Source: Thalassomonas sp. RHCl1
Lineage (GTDB): Bacteria; Pseudomonadota; Gammaproteobacteria; Enterobacterales; Alteromonadaceae
Direction of reading: 5' to 3'
Assembly (NCBI RefSeq): GCF_947387555.1
Contig: NZ_CANDNZ010000001.1
Coordinates: 186,001-250,000 of the forward strand
DNA: 64,000 nt
Shown here: positions 26,634 to 33,852 of the stretch, piece after piece
How the letters are laid out: the number at the start of each line of letters is the position of its first letter
How positions within the stretch are numbered: position 1 is the first letter of the stretch
Translations under genes and position numbers: made by a program
Notes under the pieces: model-generated
What the model saw: only the letters and a program-made list of their open reading frames with translations
Told to the model about the DNA's origin: nothing
Databases searched by the model: none

Positions 26634-27005
26634 GTTTCTACTAATATACTTGAGAACCGATACTATAACTAAACATACAATCCCCACCAGATCGACAATC
26701 GCGATTTTAAATATTGATGCATTGTAATCACCGGCTGCCCAAACAAAAAATAGAAAACCCAGCATAGAAATTGCGGCCATGACCATAGCGGCCATTTGGT
26801 AAGCAGGCTTAAACACAGAGTAAAGTATAAACCCGCCAATAAGCCCAAAGAGTAAAGCTCGGTGGCGCATTAAGATAATGATATCGTTACCCATGAACTC
26901 TACTGAATATGCGCCTGATAATGTTTCTGCTGAAAGTACGCCAATGACAGGCAAAAAATTTATTACACCGACAATTAGCAGAAATATTGAGATTGTTAAT
27001 TTCAT
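26628..27005 (-). CDS. Cassette: four-helix membrane protein
   Basis: About 125 residues from ATG 27005, which has GGAG at good distance; 27017 is the alternative. Four hydrophobic segments (LTISIFLLIVGVINFLPVIGV, ALLFGLIGGFILYSV, MAAMVMAAISMLGFLFFVW, AIVDLVGIVCLVIVSVL) with a short loop GAYSVEFMGNDIIILMRHR. Resembles uncharacterised four-helix proteins; no function assigned. Its TAA stop lies in the attC. Confidence 0.65.
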   Translation of the reverse strand: MKLTISIFLLIVGVINFLPVIGVLSAETLSGAYSVEFMGNDIIILMRHRALLFGLIGGFILYSVFKPAYQMAAMVMAAISMLGFLFFVWAAGDYNASIFKIAIVDLVGIVCLVIVSVLKYISRNN

Positions 27006-27028
27006 ATCCCGCTCCATGATAAAGCAGT

Positions 27029-27056
27029 TAACGCCTTAATAATTAATTTGTTAGCA
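27029..27056 (-). other. Very short attC-like site
   Basis: R' TAACGCC and R'' GTTAGCA only 28 bp apart, with AT-rich TTAATAATTAA between. The usual spacer hairpin is missing, which suggests an internally deleted attC. Confidence 0.55.
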
Positions 27057-27534
27057 GTACGATTTTAATTATCTTATTTTCCTTTCCCACAGGTAAGTAG
27101 CTAATTTCAAGACAAGTATCATTTTTCATAGCATTACCAGAGAACTCTTTTTCATAGAAAAATGGTGTATTAGTATAATTGTTGTAGGAAAACTCTATGT
27201 CTTCTACTTCAAATGTTGCTGTATGCCCTTTGACATTGTCTAACCTATAGTTTTTGATACAGCCAGATACAACGGCAAACTTTCCGACTTCGATTAGCGC
27301 TTTAATATCGCTGTCTCGTTGATATTCTGAGTATGTGACAAATAGTGATATGGCAAAGATCGCGCAATAAGCAGTCAAAAACCATTTTCGAGGGACTTTA
27401 ATTAAACTAGACACCAAGTCAGTAGCAATCGGGAGCTTAACAAACGCAACAAATAAAAATGCAAATGGAAAAATCCACAAAAAGTAGTCAGCACTTGGCT
27501 CAATATTAATTTCGAAATAAGGACTCATACTCAT
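27043..27534 (-). CDS. Cassette: membrane-anchored protein of unknown function
   Basis: 163 residues. Two N-terminal hydrophobic segments (FLWIFPFAFLFVAFVKL and WFLTAYCAIFAISLFVTY) precede a soluble domain of about 90 residues (VGKFAVVSGCIKNYRLDNVKG onward) that is probably periplasmic; it has two Cys. Strand-rich pattern (ATFEVEDIEFSYNNY) like a small beta-barrel. The last codons and the stop overlap the short attC. No family recognised. Confidence 0.6.
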   Translation of the reverse strand: MSMSPYFEINIEPSADYFLWIFPFAFLFVAFVKLPIATDLVSSLIKVPRKWFLTAYCAIFAISLFVTYSEYQRDSDIKALIEVGKFAVVSGCIKNYRLDNVKGHTATFEVEDIEFSYNNYTNTPFFYEKEFSGNAMKNDTCLEISYLPVGKENKIIKIVLLTN

Positions 27535-27543
27535 CTAGTACAG

Positions 27544-27601
27544 CTAATGCCGCTATAAAAGAAGCGATGTCAGGAGCGTCCTTTTGATAGCTTTGTTAGG
27601 C
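27544..27601 (-). other. attC-like site with variant R' box
   Basis: TAATGCC replaces TAACGCC; R'' is GTTAGGC. 58 bp. The 86-residue gene's stop codon lies inside it. Confidence 0.6.
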
Positions 27602-27809
27602 AATAGTTGTATGCAAGAACACCAAAAATTGCACCTAAAATAATGAAAATAGGCCATTCAACCAAAACCACCATTGCCACTAATGTATTTTCGTCATCAT
27701 GGTTATTCACAATAAAATGAGAGTATAAATTTGTGATTGGCAGCATGTTTCCAATTACAAACATCAATACAGCTCCAAGTATACCAGATAAGATCTTTTT
27801 CAAATTCAT
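27570..27809 (-). CDS. Cassette: small membrane protein
   Basis: 79 residues from ATG 27809, which has GGAGAG before it; the longer form from 27830 is less likely. Two helices (ILSGILGAVLMFVIGNMLP and VVLVEWPIFIILGAIFGVLAY) joined by an acidic loop, NNHDDENTL. The last five or six residues (LSKGRS) come from attC sequence. No family recognised. Confidence 0.55.
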   Translation of the reverse strand: MNLKKILSGILGAVLMFVIGNMLPITNLYSHFIVNNHDDENTLVAMVVLVEWPIFIILGAIFGVLAYNYCLTKLSKGRS

Positions 27810-27830
27810 GAAACTCTCCAAAACGAGCAT

Positions 27831-27863
27831 GACGTGCTAGCTTTTTGGCTGGTATTGGGGGAT
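27831..27863 (-). other. Degenerate boundary, possible attC remnant
   Basis: No TAACGCC/GTTA pair is found between the 79-residue and 55-residue genes. The stretch may be a decayed attC, or the two genes may form one cassette. Confidence 0.25.
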
Positions 27864-28031
27864 TTATAGAACTATAAACACCAAGAGAGTACCAAGCAAA
27901 GTGCCCATGGCAGGAGCTATGATTGCGGCATGTGTCTCTAACTCTAGTTTTTCGTCTTTAGATTTAGACTCCCACCATGAGAAAGCTCTACGCTCTATAC
28001 TTTTATACCCTATTGTTTCCAACAGATTCAT
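27864..28031 (-). CDS. Cassette: 55-residue protein with C-terminal helix
   Basis: A short ORF from ATG 28031 with a strong AAGGAGA ribosome site. It starts MNLLETIGYKSIERRAFSWW, has a charged middle ESKSKDEKLELETH, and ends in a membrane helix AMGTLLGTLLVFIVL. A tail-anchored small protein is the simplest reading. It occupies its own interval between two cassette genes. Confidence 0.55.
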   Translation of the reverse strand: MNLLETIGYKSIERRAFSWWESKSKDEKLELETHAAIIAPAMGTLLGTLLVFIVL

Positions 28032-28146
28032 AATACTCTCCTTGAGTTAATACAAATATTGAAATGAGCAGCTTTAAAAATCATATTCTAATTTTTATGT
28101 AAGGCCATTCGGAGGAAACTTCAACCCTTACTCGAAAAGCTAGACA

Positions 28147-28210
28147 TAATGACTCTCACGAGGTACGAGCGTTCGACAACGGAGGTGTGAATTGGTGAAA
28201 TTTGTTATAT
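28147..28210 (-). other. Degenerate attC-like site
   Basis: TAATGAC at the R' position and GTTATAT at R''. The centre has GAGCGTTCGACAACGGAGG. Weakly palindromic. Confidence 0.45.
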
Positions 28211-28576
28211 TTCATATGTTAGCGTGCTACTTATTGCAATAGTGAATAACAATATTAAAGCAGCAATCCCTTTAATAACAGCCCTTATACGTTTGTACGT
28301 GAATTCATTATTTCTTTTATCGTAATGATCAATAATTTCAATTAAAAAATACAAAGCACCAAGTAAAAGAGAAGCAAAACCAAAATATACGGCATTACCT
28401 TGTAAAGTAACTTCGCCTCTTCCTAGAGGAAGGTAAAGGCTATCGTTATAGACACCATAACTGCCATAGAAAATTAAGAAAAGAATAACTAACTTATTGG
28501 TTATTCTCTGTGGGCGGGGAATCTCATTGGGGATATACTTTTCAATATTGTCTGATTTTTCTTTTCTATGACGCAT
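28205..28576 (-). CDS. Cassette: membrane protein
   Basis: 123 residues. Basic N-terminus (MRHRKEKSDNIEKY) then three hydrophobic helices (LVILFLIFYGSYGVY, AVYFGFASLLLGALYFLIEII, AVIKGIAALILLFTIAISS). The TAA stop lies in the attC R'' box. No family recognised. Confidence 0.6.
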   Translation of the reverse strand: MRHRKEKSDNIEKYIPNEIPRPQRITNKLVILFLIFYGSYGVYNDSLYLPLGRGEVTLQGNAVYFGFASLLLGALYFLIEIIDHYDKRNNEFTYKRIRAVIKGIAALILLFTIAISSTLTYEI

Positions 28577-28597
28577 ACGATAGCCTTGAAATGAAAT

Positions 28598-28651
28598 ATA
28601 ACGTGCTTGCTAAGCGACGTAAAAAATGTCCCTCTTGAGCAATTGTTAGGT
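28598..28651 (-). other. attC site of the DUF1428 cassette
   Basis: R' TAACGTG, R'' GTTAGGT, 54 bp; the GAGCAATTGTTAGG end is typical of the array. Confidence 0.7.
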
Positions 28652-28660
28652 TTAGTTCAA

Positions 28661-29014
28661 CTAAGCCTTCAATACCATATTAAAACCACCGTATATTAGC
28701 CGCTTACCATCAAATGGCATTGGGTTATTTTCTGGAGACATTCTGGGATCTTCCATCATTGCTTCCCAACCTGCATCACGGATTTCTTTTGATGGCCAAA
28801 CGACCCATGAAAATACAACTGTTTCATTCTCAGAGGCTTTTACCGCCATGGGCAGAGAGGTTATTTCACCATCAGGTACATCATCGCCCCAATTCTCTAC
28901 GATTTCCAACGCTCCAGATTCTTTGAATAATTCTGCGGCGATACTAGCGTGTTCAATATATTTTTCTTTGTTTTCATTAGGTACTGCTGCAACAAAACAA
29001 TCTACATATGACAT
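28661..29014 (-). CDS. Cassette: DUF1428 family protein
   Basis: 117 residues. The DUF1428 pattern is plain: MSYVDCFVAAVPNENKEKY, WGDDVPDGEITSLPMAVKA, VVFSWVVWPSKEIRDAGWEAMMEDPRM and the ending FDGKRLIYGGFNMVL. The family has a ferredoxin-like (dimeric alpha/beta barrel) fold and no firm function. Common as a cassette gene in marine and soil bacteria. Confidence 0.88.
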   Translation of the reverse strand: MSYVDCFVAAVPNENKEKYIEHASIAAELFKESGALEIVENWGDDVPDGEITSLPMAVKASENETVVFSWVVWPSKEIRDAGWEAMMEDPRMSPENNPMPFDGKRLIYGGFNMVLKA

Positions 29015-29065
29015 GTTTATTTCCTTTTTTGTTGAATTTTACGTACTACGAAATCTTATTTTGAT

Positions 29066-29136
29066 CTAACGCCAAGTTAAGCGGTGTCCGGTGAAAGGGC
29101 GTAGCCCTGAAACGAACTTGAACTTTTTGTTATGTG
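29066..29136 (-). other. attC site of the GNAT cassette
   Basis: R' TAACGCC, R'' GTTATGT, 71 bp; the core GAAAGGGCGTAGCCCT forms a small hairpin. Confidence 0.88.
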
Positions 29137-29672
29137 AATTTTGACTCGGAGCATAATAAAGCATACTGATATTCATCTCCCCAAGCGCCTTTAAAGTAAA
29201 TGTTTTTCACGAAATGAGCTTCACGACGAAATCCTAACTTTTCCAAGAGCTTATATGATGCTACGTTTTCTACATCTGTTGTAGCTATCACACGATGTTT
29301 ATTTAACACTGTAAAAAGGTAGTTCAGAAAAATTGAAACTGACTCTGTAGCAACTCCTTGGCCTTGATATTCAGGAGCTACAGTAAAACCCAATTCAACT
29401 TGGTTTTCATCAATAAAATGAATAGCTAAATCACCAACTAATTCATCGCTTTCAAGCATAGTGATTGCTAGCTGATACCATTCTCCTACCGCACCAAATT
29501 TTGAATAATCTGTGCTTTCAAATAAGTCAACGGCCTCTTGATAACTATAATCACTCCAACTCTGATACCTTGCTACACATTCTTGTGCCCTGTAATCCGA
29601 AAATCGGTGCAGGTCTTTTCTTCTAAAAGAACGAATTAAGTATTTTTCTGTTTTCAAAATAGGTGGATTCAT
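29130..29672 (-). CDS. Cassette: RimJ/RimL-type GNAT acetyltransferase
   Basis: About 180 residues from ATG 29672. Opens LKTEKYLIRSFRRKDLHRFSDY. The acetyl-CoA loop is VAPEYQGQGVATESVSIFLNYLF, and the C-terminal VIATTDVENVASYKLLEKLGFRREAHF is the RimJ/L signature (N-x-x-S-x-x-L-x-x-x-G-F). Could acetylate a protein N-terminus or a small toxin or drug; target not readable. Confidence 0.9.
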   Translation of the reverse strand: MNPPILKTEKYLIRSFRRKDLHRFSDYRAQECVARYQSWSDYSYQEAVDLFESTDYSKFGAVGEWYQLAITMLESDELVGDLAIHFIDENQVELGFTVAPEYQGQGVATESVSIFLNYLFTVLNKHRVIATTDVENVASYKLLEKLGFRREAHFVKNIYFKGAWGDEYQYALLCSESKFT

Positions 29673-29692
29673 CAATTACCTCTTCTGTTCAC

Positions 29693-29762
29693 ATAACGCC
29701 TCGCTCACCAGAATTTTAGGAGCACAGCGAGTAAAATTTTTGCGTGTAGCGATTTGTTAAAT
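29693..29762 (-). other. attC site of the Tae4 cassette
   Basis: R' TAACGCC, R'' GTTAAAT, 70 bp. Core close to the sites at 41902 and 39892 (CTCACC...GGAGC...AGCGAGTAA). Confidence 0.9.
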
Positions 29763-29981
29763 ACTCTGCTTACGTTTGTAAACAATATAAAATAAGCCCC
29801 CGAAAACAAGCAATATTAAAGTTTCTATCACGATAAAGCTATTAAACCAAAGGGATGGATAGTCATCATGACTTATTTCCTTAAAGAGAAAATTTAGTAA
29901 ACGGTCAAGAAACTTTATCGAAAAAAGCCATCCCCAAAATAAGCATATAAGTAATAAAACCGCTGAGCATAAGTATTTCAT
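29757..29981 (-). CDS. Cassette: small two-helix membrane protein, possible immunity to the Tae4-like amidase
   Basis: 74 residues, MKYLCSAVLLLICLFWGWLF, then a loop of about 30 residues (LFKEISHDDYPSLWF) and a second helix (IETLILLVFGGLFYIVY) with a basic tail. It begins 8 bp after the amidase stop. A protein of the same layout follows the second amidase gene (44423-44665), also starting MKY. Position suggests membrane-bound immunity; known Tai4 proteins are soluble and periplasmic, so this would be a different type. Function inferred from context only. Confidence 0.55.
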   Translation of the reverse strand: MKYLCSAVLLLICLFWGWLFSIKFLDRLLNFLFKEISHDDYPSLWFNSFIVIETLILLVFGGLFYIVYKRKQSI

Positions 29982-29989
29982 TTAACATT

Positions 29990-30484
29990 TCAAAACCAAA
30001 TTTCTTTGGATTTTCCATAATTTCCACCAGTATTAAAGGTGGCTGAAATGATGAACCATGTACGCCAGTCAGTTAATCTCGAACCATTCCAGAGGTCAAT
30101 ATGATCACCAGATCTATTACGAAACGTTTCACCTGGTCGCTTCCAAAAGTTCTTACAAAATATAATACCTGTTTTTCCAGAAATTGTTTTTTGATAGGAA
30201 AGTGGGTCTACTGAAGCTTTCTTTTCCAGCCCTGATATTGGGTTGCGGTCAAGCCCTCTTGCAAGCTCTTCAGCAGAAAGTACGTGTCCTGATGAAATAT
30301 TATGATGCCAACAATGTCGATCTTTTGAAACTAAATTTAAGGTGTCAACTCCATTTGAAGCAAGACATGCCCCCATCCTTATGGCACATTGATTTAAAAA
30401 ATTTTTCTCTCCATTTGTCCTACATGGCGCGTCATCGCCCTGTATGGTAGGGTGCTTATTCCATAACTCCTTAAACTTTAACAT
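29990..30484 (-). CDS. tae4: Cassette: Tae4-type T6SS peptidoglycan amidase effector
   Basis: 164 residues, family-typical length. It opens LKFKELWNKHPTI and has FLNQCAIRMG with the catalytic Cys33, HCWHHN and GHVLSAEELARGL in the middle, GKTGIIFCKNFW, then RSGDHIDLWNG with the catalytic His128 and Asp130. Tae4 enzymes cleave the D-Glu/mDAP peptide bond of peptidoglycan after delivery into a rival's periplasm by type VI secretion. No signal peptide, as expected for T6SS cargo. A membrane ORF follows it. No T6SS genes are in this window. Confidence 0.85.
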   Translation of the reverse strand: MLKFKELWNKHPTIQGDDAPCRTNGEKNFLNQCAIRMGACLASNGVDTLNLVSKDRHCWHHNISSGHVLSAEELARGLDRNPISGLEKKASVDPLSYQKTISGKTGIIFCKNFWKRPGETFRNRSGDHIDLWNGSRLTDWRTWFIISATFNTGGNYGKSKEIWF

Positions 30485-30512
30485 AAACTACTCTCCTGTA
30501 GTTATTGAACAT

Positions 30513-30580
30513 TTAACGCCTTAAGAATGGGAAAATGGGAGTGTAGCGAGTATTTTTCCCTTGGCTTAACTTGTTATAAG
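30513..30580 (-). other. attC site
   Basis: R' TAACGCC, R'' GTTATAA, 68 bp, with palindromic halves around GAAAATGGGAGTGTAGCGAG. Confidence 0.85.
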
Positions 30581-30583
30581 TTT

Positions 30584-30988
30584 TTATTCCAAGCCCAGAA
30601 ATATCTTTCTTACTCCTGAAAGATGTTTCATGTAAATCCTCGTACCATCTTGATTCACATGCACTACACGACAAAGTCTTTTAGGTTCTGAGCCTACCCG
30701 ATCAAAAGCAACATACCAAGAGCTAGGTTTTTGCTCACTCATCCGAACTCCTATTGCTTTAGGCTTTAATGAATTAAAGCGACTTTCCAGTAAAGCTGAT
30801 CTTTCTGAACTCAACTCTATTGATTCGAGATTAAGTACAGCTTTTATCATACTGTTATCTGACGTATAACCATTTTCTAAGACAAAGTTCTCAGCTAATA
30901 AAACAGCTTCCTCTGTAGTCAATTCTTTGGACAAAGAAGAAAAACTGAGTAAAACAAAAAATATTATGAAACTTAAACTACGTATCAT
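30584..30988 (-). CDS. Cassette: secreted protein of unknown function
   Basis: 134 residues with a signal peptide (LSFIIFFVLLSFSSLS). The mature part begins KELTTEEAVLLAENFVLENGY, a PepSY-like opening, and ends with SSWYVAFDRVGSEPKRLCRVVHVNQDGTRI, strands resembling a PepSY/NTF2-like periplasmic domain. One Cys. No firm family. Confidence 0.65.
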   Translation of the reverse strand: MIRSLSFIIFFVLLSFSSLSKELTTEEAVLLAENFVLENGYTSDNSMIKAVLNLESIELSSERSALLESRFNSLKPKAIGVRMSEQKPSSWYVAFDRVGSEPKRLCRVVHVNQDGTRIYMKHLSGVRKIFLGLE

Positions 30989-31001
30989 ACTTTAGAAACT
31001 T

Positions 31002-31057
31002 ATAACGCTTGCAGCAGGCGCGCTTTTTTACGTCGCTCTGGCTGCTCTTGTAAAATG
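31002..31057 (-). other. attC-like site with variant R'' box
   Basis: R' TAACGCT; the R'' position reads GTAAAAT instead of GTTRNNN. 56 bp, with GCAGGCGCGC...GTCGCTCTGGCTGC core. Confidence 0.6.
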
Positions 31058-31058
31058 G

Positions 31059-31625
31059 CTACTTACTATCCATCCAGCACTTTTTAAAAACAACATTATC
31101 TTGCTTACCGATCGTTAATCGGTGAACAAAATCTAATCCATGAACTGGCGCGGGGTCTTTCCCAATAGTGTACTTTCCATTAGTTTGAGAAACTAAGTTC
31201 CCATCAATCTCTACGGCGGCCGTTTTATTCAATAGAGTTCCTTCAAATATTCCTTGGTAGCCAGACATTACATGTATCCCTACATTCAATTCTTCGGGTC
31301 CTAGTCCCTCTAAAGAAATTAAAAGGCTTGAGTAATCAATAACTTTAGATTTGTCGACTCTTTTTAGAGAATCGATAATGTGGTACTTTGCTTTTTTCAA
31401 AAATGCCTTATGCTCAGACATATTATCTTTTATATACAGAATGGCATCTTTGACAGATACGATAACTCGAGAGTTATTGCTTTTATAAAAAATAGCTGGG
31501 GTCGAGTAAGAACTGGCATGATATAAAGTATCTTGCCACTTAATGGGAAAGTTACCTATGTCACATGAGTCGGCTTTAGCCGTAGTAGCAATTAGCCCGA
31601 ACAAAAATATAATGAATTTACACAT
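31059..31625 (-). CDS. Cassette: secreted protein of unknown function
   Basis: About 188 residues from ATG 31625 (31640 is an alternative). Signal peptide FIIFLFGLIATTAKA. Mature protein has two Cys near the ends (DSCDIGN and FKKCWMD), possibly bonded. Middle: SKVIDYSSLLISLEGLGPEELNV. No family recognised. Confidence 0.62.
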   Translation of the reverse strand: MCKFIIFLFGLIATTAKADSCDIGNFPIKWQDTLYHASSYSTPAIFYKSNNSRVIVSVKDAILYIKDNMSEHKAFLKKAKYHIIDSLKRVDKSKVIDYSSLLISLEGLGPEELNVGIHVMSGYQGIFEGTLLNKTAAVEIDGNLVSQTNGKYTIGKDPAPVHGLDFVHRLTIGKQDNVVFKKCWMDSK

Positions 31626-31640
31626 GATTCTTCTAGCCAT

Positions 31641-31710
31641 TTAACGCTTGGCACGACAGAAAATTTGGCGCGCAGCGACTAATTTTTCTGGTGATGCCAC
31701 TTGTTATACG
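31641..31710 (-). other. attC site of the DUF1493 cassette
   Basis: R' TAACGCT, R'' GTTATAC, 70 bp, with TTGGCGCGCAGCGACTAA core. Confidence 0.88.
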
Positions 31711-31713
31711 AAT

Positions 31714-32031
31714 TTACCACTTACCATTTTTACATGCATCAATTAGCTGCTTAACAGTAATAGGAATTTTATTTGATGCCAAATGCTCATCACGATATTT
31801 AATTTTACGATAAAGATAAACAGGACCTTTCAAGCAAGGCTCACACCTAAAGTATTTATTAAAATCAAAGTCGGATAAATCAAGTTTGAACGTATTGTAA
31901 CATTGCTCAAATAGGCTCCAGGCATCATCTCCATCAATCTTTAAATCACCCAACAAAGTCGAGTTTTCAGTAATTTGATTTTGAGGTATACCTGTTTCAA
32001 TTGAAATTATGTGCGTGACTTCATCATCCAT
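31714..32031 (-). CDS. Cassette: DUF1493 acyl-carrier-like protein
   Basis: About 105 residues from ATG 32031; the longer form from 32067 would start inside the preceding attC. The sequence TENSTLLGDLKIDGDDAWSLFEQCYNTF has the carrier-protein fold with the DUF1493 signature GDDAW in place of the phosphopantetheine Ser. It is therefore not an obvious pantetheine carrier. C-terminal part ends ITVKQLIDACKNGKW. No partner enzymes nearby. Confidence 0.75.
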   Translation of the reverse strand: MDDEVTHIISIETGIPQNQITENSTLLGDLKIDGDDAWSLFEQCYNTFKLDLSDFDFNKYFRCEPCLKGPVYLYRKIKYRDEHLASNKIPITVKQLIDACKNGKW

Positions 32032-32044
32032 AATCGAGATTCGT

Positions 32045-32114
32045 ATAACGCCCGCAACACCGGGCAATTTGAAGCGCAGCGGAAAATTGCTCCGCGTGAT
32101 TGCGCTTGTTACAT
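32045..32114 (-). other. attC site of the Imm33-like cassette
   Basis: R' TAACGCC, R'' GTTACAT, 70 bp. Core CGCAACACCGGGCAATTTG is shared almost exactly with sites at 40805 and 44023. Confidence 0.92.
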
Positions 32115-32441
32115 GCTAGAGATTTCAGGTTCATACCATACATCCTCATAATCACCAGCAATTAAAAACTTATACCCTGTCGGAAGTGATAAATAAGGCT
32201 CAATTTCCGGCAGGTACTTTTGAATATGCCCGACATGCAGTGGTTTAAAGAAGTCAGGATCTTCTGAGAATTCCTCACCGCACCAAATATACCATCCACA
32301 AGTGCCATTCTCGGGTTTATGTCTTACCGCATTTATCGGGAGCTTCCCCAAGGTTTCGATCGCAATACCTACTTTGTCATCTTCGGCACATGGCAAAGGA
32401 TTAGCATCAAATTTGAGGCAGATATCTTCTTGAGTTGGCAC
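32109..32441 (-). CDS. Cassette: Imm33-like immunity-type protein
   Basis: About 110 residues from GTG 32441 with AAAGGAG before it; the longer reading from 32471 begins in attC. It shows AVRHKPENGTCGWYIWCGEEF, DPDFFKPLHVGHI and LPTGYKFLIAGDYEDVWYEP, the pattern of proteins annotated as Imm33-domain immunity proteins (moderate recall, not a search). No adjacent toxin, so it would be an orphan immunity gene. Cytoplasmic. Confidence 0.65.
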   Translation of the reverse strand: MPTQEDICLKFDANPLPCAEDDKVGIAIETLGKLPINAVRHKPENGTCGWYIWCGEEFSEDPDFFKPLHVGHIQKYLPEIEPYLSLPTGYKFLIAGDYEDVWYEPEISSM

Positions 32442-32458
32442 TAATGCTCCTTTGACAT

Positions 32459-32526
32459 GTAACGCCGCCATAATTTGCTGCCTGAAGCGCAGCGTAAGGC
32501 GGTCAAATTGATGGCCTTGTTAGCCA
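32459..32526 (-). other. attC site
   Basis: R' TAACGCC, R'' GTTAGCC, 68 bp; palindromic TTGCTGCCTGAAGCGCAG core. Confidence 0.9.
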
Positions 32527-32529
32527 ATA

Positions 32530-32931
32530 TTACCTTGATACGAAATAATATCCTTTAAAAACAGCCTTTCTCTCTGGATTATTTACGATCTGTCTAATTG
32601 GTGTGAAAGATATAATATCCTGGGTTGATGAGAAGCTTGATACCACTTTAACAAAGCCATAGTTATAGTTAAATTTCAGTTCTTCATCAGGTGTTAAATT
32701 AGTCGGGCCACCACAAAAAAAATTACTTTTATTTCCGTAATTCTTTTCAATGTATTCGTTAATTATATTAAAACTCTGATCCACTTCTTTAGTTTTAAAA
32801 CTAACTTTTCTATTGAAAGCTTTCCCTAAATCTAATCCAGGTAAGGTTTGATTTATTTCATCTGCTGACACCCAGCAAGAGAATAAATAAAAACAGAGTA
32901 ATAGGATAGTTTTCATGATATGCATCTTCAT
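32530..32931 (-). CDS. Cassette: secreted protein of unknown function
   Basis: 133 residues from ATG 32931, or 128 from 32916 (MKTILLLCFYLFSC). Signal peptide ends near WVSA. The mature domain has one Cys (NFFCGGPTNLTPDEELKF) and strand-rich NYNYGFVKVVSSFSS. No family recognised. Start choice is uncertain. Confidence 0.6.
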   Translation of the reverse strand: MKMHIMKTILLLCFYLFSCWVSADEINQTLPGLDLGKAFNRKVSFKTKEVDQSFNIINEYIEKNYGNKSNFFCGGPTNLTPDEELKFNYNYGFVKVVSSFSSTQDIISFTPIRQIVNNPERKAVFKGYYFVSR

Positions 32932-32937
32932 GGTTGG

Positions 32938-33024
32938 CTAACGCCTTACATAATAGGAAAATAATAACTGTTTAGGAGCGAAGCGACTAGTTATTATTTT
33001 TCCTTATTTATGAACTTGTTAGGA
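32938..33024 (-). other. attC site, near-identical to that at 38553
   Basis: R' TAACGCC, R'' GTTAGGA, 87 bp. A long AT-rich hairpin (GGAAAATAATAACTG / CTAGTTATTATTTTTCC) forms the core; the only nearby match is 38553-38640. Confidence 0.92.
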
Positions 33025-33318
33025 TGATAGCCTCAATAGCTTTGCAAAGTGTTTAGCAACTTTCAATAAGACACTATCAGGGCATTTAGGATCATTAACA
33101 AAAAAGTAATAGTCACCAAATTGATCATTAATACTAAATTTGTAACCTTTATAGCTAAAGTCAATCCAGCTCTCAGATATGCTTGGCACAAATGCCGTTG
33201 GATATGCTCCGAATAGTGTGAATATGCGAAGGAGCAACCTAATAGATGAAATTTCTCCAGCGGGTAAAAGAATAAAGTTCCTCGAACCGTCGTGCATTTT
33301 TTCGGTTAAAAGCTCCAC
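33019..33318 (-). CDS. Cassette: small hypothetical protein
   Basis: 99 residues from a GTG start. Central ISSIRLLLRIFTLFGAYPTAF is a hydrophobic helix; SWIDFSYKGYKFSINDQFGDYYFFV is beta-rich; C-terminal VLLKVAKHFAKLLRLS is amphipathic. The stop lies in the attC R'' box. It resembles small immunity proteins in length and strand pattern, but no family is recognised. Confidence 0.55.
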   Translation of the reverse strand: MELLTEKMHDGSRNFILLPAGEISSIRLLLRIFTLFGAYPTAFVPSISESWIDFSYKGYKFSINDQFGDYYFFVNDPKCPDSVLLKVAKHFAKLLRLSS

Positions 33319-33332
33319 GCTAAATATTCATC

Positions 33333-33402
33333 CTAACGCCGCCAACACCTGAAAATTAGGAGCGTAGCGAATAATTTTTCAGAGTGCTTGGCCTTGTTAT
33401 AG
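33333..33402 (-). other. attC site
   Basis: R' TAACGCC, R'' GTTATAG, 70 bp, with GAAAATTAGGAGCGTAGCGA core. Confidence 0.9.
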
Positions 33403-33404
33403 TG

Positions 33405-33713
33405 CTATATATAATCAATTGCCGCGCCATCCCTAATGTAACCATATACCTTAAAGCCATGCTCGGTTTCATGACCAGGTACATGAATTTTTTTTAACAC
33501 TGACCTTACAATAGATCGTTGTTTATCATCTGTAGTCTGTATTTCTACCCATTCTATGGTTTCAAAACCACCAGCATAGAAATGATGGATCCAATCTCCA
33601 TCCCAATTTGGCGTTTCATACCCATTATCTACACACCGAGTTCGCCAAAACGGTATGTTTGGTTTGAGTTCATACATGGCCGTTTGAAGTTCACGCCATT
33701 TTGTATCATTCAT
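33405..33713 (-). CDS. Cassette: DUF6678-like protein
   Basis: About 102 residues from ATG 33713. NDTKWRELQTAMYEL, FWRTRCVDNGYETPNWDGDW and FETIEWVEIQT match the layout of small proteins I associate with DUF6678 (recalled, not searched). Cytoplasmic, no signal peptide. Function unknown; this group is often found next to secreted toxins as a putative immunity protein. Confidence 0.55.
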   Translation of the reverse strand: MNDTKWRELQTAMYELKPNIPFWRTRCVDNGYETPNWDGDWIHHFYAGGFETIEWVEIQTTDDKQRSIVRSVLKKIHVPGHETEHGFKVYGYIRDGAAIDYI

Positions 33714-33744
33714 AACTGGATGCAACAGAGAACCTCTAGGTACT

Positions 33745-33836
33745 ATAACGCCTGCATATGAGGCGCATTGTAGTTAGCGCGTAGCGCGTTAATGCGTCCT
33801 GTGGCGAAGCCACGAACATGATGCACTTGTTATGTT
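33745..33836 (-). other. attC site
   Basis: R' TAACGCC, R'' GTTATGT, 92 bp, with GCGCGTAGCGCGTTAATGCG in the core. Confidence 0.9.
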
Positions 33837-33852
33837 TTTTTACTAATTTCAT

